A stretch of 64,000 bases of DNA from Saposhnikovia divaricata (Eukaryota; Streptophyta; Magnoliopsida; Apiales; Apiaceae). The stretch is from assembly GCA_036435485.1 (NCBI GenBank), contig JAZHRN010000139.1:4836001-4900000 (forward strand), given 5' to 3'. Every line of letters starts with the position of its first letter. Within the stretch, counting starts at the first letter, position 1. A program made the position numbers and the translations under genes. The notes below the pieces were generated by a model. That model worked only from the letters and a program-made list of their open reading frames with translations, had not been told where the DNA came from and made no database searches. Below, in pieces: positions 55,963-64,000 of the stretch.

Positions 55963-57006
55963 CAGGGTTCTAAAAATCGGTAACTCGGTCCGAGTACTCG
56001 GCCGAGTACTCGTTTTGGACCCCTAAACCGATCCGAGTAGTGACTAATCGGACCAAAAACCGGTTTTTGCTATAACTCGGTCAAGACTCGGGTTGACTCC
56101 GAGTAATCGGGGTCAAACTCGGGTTTGACTATTTTTTTTTTTTGCTTAGTATTAAAATATAATTTTTATTGCTCAACTTATAGACTATAGTTAGAGCATC
56201 TCCAACGGTGTTTTGTAAAATGATTGGCTAAATATTGATTATTTAAAATTTGTTGAACCTGTAACGTGTTTTACTCCAATGGGATTGACTATATTGGTTG
56301 GCTATATTTTAAAAATGGTATGTTATTATTATTTCAAGTTGTTAAAAATAGAATGTATTATTTTTATATGGTAATTGATGATGTGGAGTTAAACTACAGG
56401 TTGCTAAAGGTTCGACAAATATAGCCAACCTATTGTGGTTATCTATATTTTTACCTAAGAGTTTTGTCCCATTGGAGTGGACAAAATTTTACAAATTCTC
56501 TATATATCTTATTTAAGGTAATTTATTTTGAATTTTAGCTAAGGGCTTGACACCATTGGAGATGCTCTTATAATCTAGATTCGGCCCAATTAAAAGTCCT
56601 CTATCTCAAAGATTCTATACATACACTTATATCACGTTTTAATATTATTAATAATATTAATATTATTACTTGGACACATGTACACTAAAATTAGAATATG
56701 CAAAAATTTCAGAAATCTAGTATATTTCTAAAAAAAGCTCTAAATATTATTAGTAATATTAATATTATTACTTTTTAGCAGGGTTGTAATAATATTATTA
56801 GTAATATTAATATTATTGTTAAGTTTTAAGTTTAACACATGTACACTAAAATTAGAATAAATATATATAAATTATGAGAAAAAAAGTTAAAAAACAATAT
56901 CCGATTAGTAGTCCGAGTACTCATTCCGAGTACTCGACGAGTTTCCGATTACTCATTTTTCTGGACCAAAACCGAGTTGGTCCGATTTCCGATTTTTACA
57001 ACCTTG
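55963..57006. mobile_element. Non-autonomous hAT element with CGAGTACTCG repeats
   Basis: The ends are 'cagggttctaaaaatcgg' at 55963 and, on the minus strand from 57006, 'caaggttgtaaaaatcgg'. The perfect 8-bp target duplication is tttacagg (55955-55962 and 57007-57014). Both subterminal regions are rich in GAGTACTCG palindromes and in CGGTCCGAGT-type repeats. Of the 1044 bp, 374 are a nested MITE. An 'attaatattatta' palindromic block occurs twice (about 56641 and 56790). No gene is present. Confidence 0.92.
56194..56567. mobile_element. Tourist-like MITE, 374 bp, nested in the hAT element
   Basis: The ends are 'gagcatctccaacggtg' and 'caccattggagatgctc', flanked by TTA on both sides (56191-56193 and 56568-56570). 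Its end motif resembles the MITEs at 28074-28795, but the body differs. Confidence 0.88.
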
Positions 57007-57014
57007 TTTACAGG

Positions 57015-57367
57015 TCATGTTTTTATTGTTGGCAAGTGACAAACCCAACATACTTAACGAGAAAATGAAATGCAATCCATCAAATCTGGACAGCCTGGGA
57101 CAGCCACACAGATGGACCAACCAAGGACAATTATTAATCAAAAACTCCGTCAATCAATTGGCCTACCATAAAAAAACAGACAAATCAAAAGATTAATTAT
57201 CATAAAACAACATTAAAATATCTGGAAAACAAGATAAGAAATTGCCTCTGTGATTGAAATTATCTGATCATCAATATTAAATTACTTTAATTAATTTGTA
57301 AATATGCATACCACCAACTCTATCATTCTGTATAACAAACAATTCTTCTACTTGTGTGGTTTTATCA
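57015..57367. other. Upstream region of the PI-PLC-like gene
   Basis: AT-rich, with no obvious TATA box at the expected distance and no other gene. The promoter presumably lies here and may extend into the neighbouring hAT element, which ends only 360 bp from the ATG. Confidence 0.45.
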
Positions 57368-58324
57368 ATGGGTGCCCAGGTGAGCAAACAGGTCGAAAGA
57401 CGAAAAGCCATCTCCGTCGAGAAGAAGACCTTGTATAGTCTTCATGAAAGCACTGGTGCTGATTTCCCTGGAAGTACTTACCGTCCTGCTGATAGGAAAA
57501 AATGGATGTCAAGTCTTGGTCCAGAGAAAATCCACATAAACAAGATCGTATGGCCAGGAACGCATGATTCTGCAACCAACAAGATTGGTATTCCAGGAAT
57601 CACACGGCCATTTGCTCAATGCCAATCTTTGTCCATCTATCAACAGCTTGTAAGAGGAACCCGAGTTATAGACATTCGTGTCCAGGAGGATCGCAAGGTA
57701 TGTCATGGGGTACTTTTAACATATGGCATAGATGTAGTCATCAAAGATGTCAAGAAATTTTTGTCGGAGACCGAGTCAGAGATTATAATTCTAGAGATCC
57801 GCACTGAGTTTGGGCATGAAGATCCTCCCGAGTTTGACAAGTACTTGGAAGGAGAACTTGGCGAGTTTTTAATACATCAGGATGATCATGTCTTCGAAAA
57901 GACAATCTCGGAATTATTGCCAAAGAGGATTATTTGTGTATGGAAACCAAGGAAATCTCCTCAAGCCAAGGCAGGCAGTCCATTCTGGAGTAGTGGGTAT
58001 TTGAAGGATAACTGGATTGACACTGATTTGCCATCAACAAAGTTTGAGAGTAATATTAAGCATCTGGGTGAGCAACAACCTGTCACATCTAGGAAATTCT
58101 TCTACAGGGTGGAGAATACAGTTACACCACAAGCTGACAATCCAATCTTGTGTGTTAAACCTGTGACCGACCGAATCCATAACTATCATAGACTTTTCAT
58201 TGCTCAGTGCTTCTCTCGGGGTATTGCTGATCGGTTGCAAATCTTTTCAACTGATTTTATCGAAGAGGATTTTGTTGATGCATGTGTCGGACTTACATAT
58301 GCAAGGGTTGAAGGAAAGACATGA
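57368..58324 (+). CDS. PI-PLC X-domain protein (PLC-like phosphodiesterase), 318 aa
   Basis: A single-exon gene. The ATG at 57368 (context 'tcaATGGGT') is preferred over an upstream GTG because it gives 'MGAQVSKQ', a fitting N-myristoylation signal (Gly2, Ser6) that could tether the protein to membranes. The TIM-barrel X domain covers about residues 45-310. Active-site features are 'WPGTHDSAT' with His66, 'RGTRVIDIRV' with Asp102, and 'VCHG' with His113, matching the two catalytic histidines of bacterial-type PI-PLCs. There is no Y domain, C2 domain or EF hand, so it is the small plant PLC-like type, not the calcium-dependent PI-specific PLC. The C-terminal 'IFSTDFIEEDFVDACVGLTY' is typical. 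The in vivo substrate of this plant class is uncertain. Confidence 0.93.
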   Translation: MGAQVSKQVERRKAISVEKKTLYSLHESTGADFPGSTYRPADRKKWMSSLGPEKIHINKIVWPGTHDSATNKIGIPGITRPFAQCQSLSIYQQLVRGTRVIDIRVQEDRKVCHGVLLTYGIDVVIKDVKKFLSETESEIIILEIRTEFGHEDPPEFDKYLEGELGEFLIHQDDHVFEKTISELLPKRIICVWKPRKSPQAKAGSPFWSSGYLKDNWIDTDLPSTKFESNIKHLGEQQPVTSRKFFYRVENTVTPQADNPILCVKPVTDRIHNYHRLFIAQCFSRGIADRLQIFSTDFIEEDFVDACVGLTYARVEGKT

Positions 58325-58520
58325 ATTCGATTTCTAGATGCTTAAACATTGAAATTTCTGATATCTTTTGCAATTAAAATTCTGTTAAATGTATAGTGTG
58401 GCTAATGTTGATATGGGTTCATGAGTCATCTTCTCGTGTTTCACTCAATTGGTTTGTCAAACTGGATGTGTAGATGGTTATAGATGGTTATTGTTCTGTA
58501 TCTATTGTTTGCTGTGTGCA

Positions 58521-58526
58521 AATAAA
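58521..58526 (+). terminator. Polyadenylation signal of the PI-PLC-like gene
   Basis: AATAAA about 197 nt after the stop codon, followed by T-rich sequence. A second AATAAA lies at about 58767. Confidence 0.55.
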
Positions 58527-58991
58527 GTAAGGATTTCTTCTTTTGCAAAGTTACGCTTTTTCCTCTATTGTTTAGGGATGATTTATAGATCGGTGGTGAT
58601 GTATTAGACTGTCTGAACTGATGGAATTAAATTTGAGTTTTAATATTTCCAATTTTCTGTTATGATTATTGTTCATCTGTTTTGGATATATGGATATGTA
58701 TAATCAATCTTGTTTTCAATAATCCTCAAATCATAATATGCACATTGTATGCTTTCAACTGTATGCAAATAAAGGCACTGGACCGACTGGAATAAGTAGT
58801 TGAGTAATGATAAGATGTTTTCCGCCAGTTTTATCAGGGTTACAACTTACAACGGAGTCTGTTTGGGAAGATCTGATATTGGAAAAACGATCAAATAGTT
58901 CTGAACCTCTTGATGACTTGAGGCTTTCTTCTTTGTGATGCTTCTGACAAAGCTTGCTTAAATATTTTGATAGTTTCATGTAGGGGCAACA
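58527..58991. other. Downstream flank, no gene seen
   Basis: AT-rich sequence. The only structure is a second copy of the 'tgcaaataaag' block seen at the polyadenylation signal. Confidence 0.5.
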
Positions 58992-59001
58992 AACACTAAT
59001 A

Positions 59002-59314
59002 GAGTAAATTACAAAACGATAACCATATTTTTCACCAATTTTAAAAAAAATGACCAAATTTTCAAATTCGCAAAATAATGGTCAAATTTTATTTTCGTCT
59101 TTCAAAAAAATGGCTCCCGCTAATTGTGAACGTGGAATGGAGCCATATTTTTATAAAGTTGAAACAAACTATAGCCTTCCTTTCAAAAAAAAGTTAGCGC
59201 GAGCCACTCTTTTAAAATGCGGGACTAAAAGTGACCACTAATTTGCAAACTTGAAAGTTTAGCCATATTTTTGTAATTCGGTGTAAAATACGGTCACCAC
59301 TCTGTAATTAACTC
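59002..59314. mobile_element. Mutator-like MITE, 313 bp
   Basis: The ends are 'gagtaaattacaaaacg' and, from the right on the minus strand, 'gagttaattacagagtgg'. The 10-bp flanks aacactaata (58992-59001) and aacaataata (59315-59324) match at nine positions. No real gene is present. Confidence 0.8.
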
Positions 59315-59324
59315 AACAATAATA

Positions 59325-60496
59325 TGCCAATACAAATGTTCTACTAGGGCTGGAGGTCACATGTTTAGTACCCAGTGCCCTGGAGAAGATGCACAATATG
59401 CTCAACATGAGTATTGTGCCAAGCTATACTATGAGATTTTACGAGGTCTGATATTGGCAATGTACACATTTAATCCATTGCTTTCTAACCCTGCTCAGCC
59501 CCTCTTGCCTGTGTTCAGCCACTAATCAACCACAGATAATGCCTGCAACACGTTCGTCCCCAAGTTTAAACCTATGACAACCATTAGACAACAACCTTCT
59601 ACAAAATCTTCAAATTTTAGGATGCGTACCTTTCCAGCATCGATTGCAATGCCACCAATCCTGTTCCAGCAAGCTTGAGCATGTGTTCAATGCCTCTGGA
59701 GAACTATTTCGTGTCCTCCAATGGTAAAATTGAGCTGTTAATATCTTTACTTTATGGAAACAGGACAAACCTATATTTATGCATCATTAAATCTTTAAAG
59801 AAAAAATTAGGTTAGTCCCAAAATTATGTAGCAATACAGTAATTTCAGTATCCATTAGGTCGACAACAAATGGCATTGCAGGTTGTTGCAATGCCTGATA
59901 ACAGATGTTACTGGAGAGTACTAAGACCTGATTTGGAAGTATCTCTTGTTTTCGGGGAACTAGCTGCTTGGAGTTGGGGAGATATGGGACAGACATTACA
60001 ACTACGGTGTTGGCTTGTATGAGAGGAGGCGGTGATCCTTCTCAATTCTCCGTTGAGATTTAAAAACCGCACCACTGAATTCGTACCATAGTATTCAATT
60101 TCCATTTCGTCGACCTTTTCTGATCACACATGTAAAAATCGCTCTCATAGGGTCGACCAAGAGTCTAGGAATATCTTCAGAACTACACTTGATGCAGGCT
60201 AATTTTGGGTTGGCAAACACCTGCTGCAACTTCATTCCTTGCAACTGATATTTGTCTACAATCTACATAGAGTATTAATGTCTTATGAAAGATATTTAAT
60301 AGATCCCTTGTAAGCCTTCATAGTTATAACTTTTAAATAAATACGTAAAAGTAGGAAACTAGTGTGGAATCACGATATGTTAAATATGTAGCTAATATAC
60401 ATCCTGTAGATAGATTGCTGCTGCTAGTACTATAGAATGATTTTCTACATTTTGAACCAAGTTAAACTACTATTCAATTCTTTGATTTTCTACATT
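59325..60496. other. Intergenic DNA, no recognised gene
   Basis: Less AT-rich than its surroundings around 59340-60240, so it may hold decayed coding or retroelement sequence, but I cannot assign any of it. Reading frames of about 65 codons have no known motif. Confidence 0.45.
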
Positions 60497-60607
60497 AAGA
60501 TCAATACCGATGCTGCCATTTTTGAGACTTCACAATGCTTTAGCTACTCTATGGTTGCTAGAAATCATGCTGGCGAGTTGTTAGAGGCTGTTTCCAAATG
60601 CTCACAG
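60497..60607 (+). pseudogene. RNase H-like (RVT_3 type) fragment cut by Copia-3
   Basis: The plus strand encodes 'IKINTDAAIFETSQCF' and 'YSMVARNHAGELLEAVSKC'. These resemble the start of the RNase H-type domain found in plant LINEs and in related stand-alone genes ('N-D-A' containing the first catalytic Asp, then 'VARNHAGELL'). The frame is cut at 60608 by the LTR of Copia-3. The remainder would lie beyond the window. Confidence 0.65.
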
Positions 60608-62119
60608 TGTTGGAATTCGGGCATGAAAACGCAACGGAATTAACGAAAATAACAATTAAAAACGAATTCCAAGTCCCGGATCCATGTATAAATTGATGAT
60701 CATGGTATAAAAAAAATGTCAAGATCAAGATCTTACCTATTAAAACTTTCCAATGGATGTCAAATGGAGATCCTAGCTTGTTGATTTGAGAGCTAAAATT
60801 ATAACTCCTCCACCGGTATCCACACTTGAATGCTTGCTTGAATCGTCGAACGATTTCGCCACGGGATGAGGTACTAGCCAAAAATAAATAATCTTGGATG
60901 TGTTCTTGACTTAGCTTGATTTTCTCCCTTGTTTCTCTCTTGTATAAACTGAATTTTCAGTTCTTATCCGCTCTAAATGACTTGCCAACACTTGGCTTTT
61001 ATAGAAAAACAAAGCCAAATGGAGCCTTAAACAATTAGGCCATTTTATTTAAACAAATCTTATTTATTTAGATAAATTAATTAAGTCATACTTAATTAAT
61101 CAAATAAGTCAAGAAAATACATCTTCAAATTTTATCTTTAACTAATCAAGTCTCACTTAATTAATTTTATAAAATTCGAATTATTATTTATTATTAATTT
61201 AAATTCATAATTTAAATTATTATTAATTTAAATTCATAAAATAAATTAATTTCCCTTTTAAACATTCTATGTGTGTGACCCTGTAGGTTATTATTTAATT
61301 GGCAATAATTTTATTCTCTAATAAAATTACAAACAATAAGCGGCGTCTAGTAACACATTATTGCTACCCAATTAAAAAATAATTAAATCAACGATTCAAT
61401 CAACCTTTTATGACTAATATTCCATGTAATATAATCCTTTTAAATCATGATATTATAGATTAAACTCGAGGCATGTAATGTGTCATCCTCTTCATAATCT
61501 AATCTTCATTTTCTTGATCGATGAGTAGACTATTTAATCAAATCAACATTTGAGCATGGCCATGCATTTCATAGTCTCACTCAAACAAGAGGCCGATAAT
61601 ATCACTCCTTTATCAGGAGATTTAAATCCCATCTAGATCGTTCATATTTCTCACATGATTCATAATATATCCGATATTCACCTTTATCATTATCCGGCTA
61701 AAGATAACTTTTGACGAATTCAAAAATATATTAATTCTCATGTAGAATTATAACGACTTCAGGTCTAAGGATCATTACACCATTATCACTGTGAGAATAC
61801 ATATGACACATTTATTATTTACCATGATGTATCTCACTGTGGGTCTGTCCAGTACCCTGTACTCGTACAGTTACCTATGCATTGCTTTTAGTATCTTCAT
61901 ACTTATGACCAATGAGATGTGGTCATCAGTCAATTATCATACTAGCCTCAGTGTATTATTATTGTCCTAAGTAATAATAATACTCGGCTAGGGACATTTA
62001 AGAATATGATACAATCATTATATAATCTCATGTTCAAGTCACATACTTGCAACTATATAATTTGTATCAAGGTTCTAAGGACATTTATTATACTTTATTT
62101 ATTTCGCAGTAAATAAAGC

Positions 62120-62181
<62 letters not shown>

Positions 62182-62245
62182 ATATATAATATTACTCAAA
62201 CATAAATATAATGTATACATTGCCTCTAGGGCACCAATACTAACA
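60608..62245 (-). repeat. Copia-3 3' LTR, 1638 bp
   Basis: Runs from 'tgttggaattcggg' to 'caatactaaca' (TG...CA). The flanking pentamer on the left is cacag (60603-60607); its partner is outside the window. Confidence 0.88.
62125..62178. repeat. (AT)n microsatellite in the Copia-3 LTR
   Basis: About 26 uninterrupted AT units; the length in an assembly may be unreliable. Confidence 0.95.
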
Positions 62246-62259
62246 ATCTCCCACTTGCA

Positions 62260-64000
62260 CTAGAGCCAATCACCCATGTATCGAATACCCATGCTACTAG
62301 TGTGACATTTATGCTTCTGCTGCGACAGAGCCTTAGTCAGCGGGTCTGCAATATTATCATCAGTATGCACTTTGCATATGTGAATATCTCCTCTATCATT
62401 TATCTCTCGAATAAGGTGATATCTCCGAAGTATATGCTTTGTTTTGCTGTGAGCTCTCGGCTCCTTGGCTTGTGCTATAGCTCCATTATTATCGCAGTAA
62501 AGATCTATGGGATCTGCGATCGATGGAACTACACCAAGTACTGTAATGAACTTCCGTATCCATACAGCCTCCTTGGCTGCTTCACATGCCGCAATATACT
62601 CGGATTCCATTGTAGAATTAGCTACTGTCTCTTGCTTCGAACTTTTCCAGCTTACAGCACCTCCATTTAGGCAAAACACAAATCCAGACTGAGAAACAGA
62701 GTCATCTCTGTTAGTCTGAAAACTAGCATCCGTGTAACCCTTTACCGTTAGCTTCTCATCTCCTCCATACACCAAGAATGAATCTTTAGTCCTTTTCAAG
62801 TACTTAAGAATATTCTTGACCGCCGTCCAGTGACCTTCACCTGGATTAGATTGGTATCTGCTCATCATGCTCAAAGCATACGAGACATCCGGACGAGTAC
62901 ATATCATTGCATACATGATAGATCCAATTGCTGAAGCATATGGTATCTTACTTATGCGGTCTTTATCATCCAATGATTTCGGACCATTCTCTTTTGAGAT
63001 CGTTATCCCATGAGATATGGGGACATATCCCCTTTTTGCATCTTGCATTCCAAAACGATGCAAAATCTTGTCAATATATGTACTCTGGCTTAAGCCGATT
63101 AATCTCCTTGATCTATCTCTATAGATCCTGATCCCTAATATATAGGTAGCCTCGCCCAAGTCTTTCATAGAAAAACTTTGTCCTAACCAAGTCTTTACAG
63201 CCTGTAGAGAAGGAATGTCATTCCCTATTAATAATATATCAACGACATATAATACTAGGAATGCCACATGGCTCCCACTAAACTTTTTGTAAACACATGG
63301 TTCATCCACGTTCTGAATAAAGCCAAAACCTTTGACTATTTCATCAAACCGGATGTTCCATCTCCGAGAGGCCTGCTTCAATCCATAAATGGATCTATGC
63401 AGCTTACATATCTTTCCAGCATCCTTTGGATTTCCAAAACCTTCAGGTGTACACATCCTCTTCAAGGCTTCCGTTAAGGAAGGCTGTTTTGACATCCATC
63501 TGCCATATTTCGTAATCATAGTAAGCCGCTATTGCAAGCAAAATTCTGATGGATTTTATCATTGCTACTGGTGAAAAGGTTTCATCATAGTCAATACCAT
63601 GAATTTGTTTGAAACCTTTTGCAACCAGTCGAGCTTTATAGGTCTGTACTTTACCTTCCATGTCGATTTTCTTCTTGAAAATCCATTTGCACTCTATAGG
63701 TTTTACCCCTTCAGGTGGATCAACCAAAGTCCATACTTAGTTTTCATACATGGAATCCATCTCAGAATTCATGGCTTCTTGCCATCTCTCAGAGTCTGGT
63801 AAGTTCACAGCATCTTGGTAGGTGAGAGGCTCATCTTGGTCTATGAGCATCACATCGTCATTTTGAGTTAAGAGAAATCCATAATTTCTCTTTGACTCAT
63901 GGCGAATTCTACTAGATCTGCGAACAACTTGTGTTTCTTGAGCAATGTTATCTTGTATTTCTTGCTCATGCTCCACCTCTGGTTCAACGTTATCAAGTGG
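62260..64000 (-). pseudogene. Copia-3 pol, RT and RNase H, mutated and partial
   Basis: The minus strand encodes, from 64000 leftward: the linker before RT ('VVRRSSRIRHESKRNYGF'), RT ('YKARLVAKGFKQIHGIDY', 'QMDVKTAFLNGSLEED', 'YGLKQASRRW') and RNase H ('GYTDASFQTN', 'STMESEYIAACEA', 'LYCDNNGAIAQ'). Three lesions are visible: a TAA at about 63739-63737, a small deletion with frameshift near 63447, and the catalytic YVDD box changed to YVVD (Val codon at 63241-63243). The first alone would stop translation; the last would abolish polymerase activity. The element is dead. Confidence 0.92.

Larger units (their letters stand above)
60608..64000 (-). mobile_element. Copia-3: 3' part of a Copia element running off the window
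   Basis: A 3' LTR (60608-62245), a purine tract (GCAAGTGGGAGAT, minus strand, 62258-62246) and the C-terminal part of pol are present. Gag, protease, integrase and the 5' LTR must lie to the right of 64000. RT sequence and LTR differ from Copia-1 and Copia-2, so it is another lineage, perhaps Tork/Angela-like (inference). Confidence 0.92.

Noticed and set aside
57356..57367. Upstream GTG start for the PI-PLC-like protein
   Set aside because: It would mask the MGAQVS myristoylation-type N terminus, and the ATG at 57368 has a good context.

Overview
This is plant nuclear DNA, and it is dominated by repeats. Evidence: an AT-rich tandem satellite with a ~176-bp unit, Ty1/copia LTR retrotransposons primed by initiator tRNA-Met, Helitrons, hAT and Mutator-like elements, tRNA-derived SINEs, and intronless dirigent and PI-PLC X-domain genes. 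A eudicot is likely. I cannot name the species.

Layout. Positions 1-12815 are a satellite array with higher-order structure: a 17-monomer, 2983-bp unit repeated three times between 892 and 9841, decaying to an 8-monomer unit and then to diverged single monomers at its right edge. It abuts a hAT-like remnant (to 13134). From 14458 to 19696 lies a stack of nested DNA transposons and Helitrons, with a LINE-like copy inside the last one. An intact dirigent gene (20925-21488) follows. Next are a promoter-like relic (21963-22209) and a hAT element (22210-25036). That element carries a truncated BED-type transposase gene and a broken fragment of a LAZY1-like (IGT family) gene. Positions 26476-30674 hold a poly(A) retroposon, two SINEs, a Helitron with two tandem MITEs, a second promoter relic, a short hAT and an inverted Helitron copy.

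The middle is two neighbouring Sirevirus-like Copia elements, both on the minus strand. Copia-1 (31231-37895) is old, internally deleted, and has a nested solo LTR. Copia-2 (37933-50616) has two 512-bp LTRs that look identical by eye, an open gag, a pol open except for one stop codon, a long ORF in the 'envelope' slot, and an antisense gene-like unit on the plus strand between pol and that ORF. To its right are a foldback element with ~190-bp tandem arms (51091-53862), a second dirigent gene (54168-54746), a hAT element with CGAGTACTCG repeats (55963-57006), a PI-PLC X-domain gene (57368-58324), a small MITE, and the 3' part of a third Copia element that runs off the window (60608-64000).

Only three host genes look functional: two secreted dirigent proteins and one PI-PLC-like protein with a myristoylation-type N terminus. 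The two dirigent genes and two gene-less copies of the upstream module of the second one suggest a former dirigent cluster pulled apart by transposons. All element boundaries with target-site duplications were read directly from the sequence. Family names come from recognition, not from a database search.
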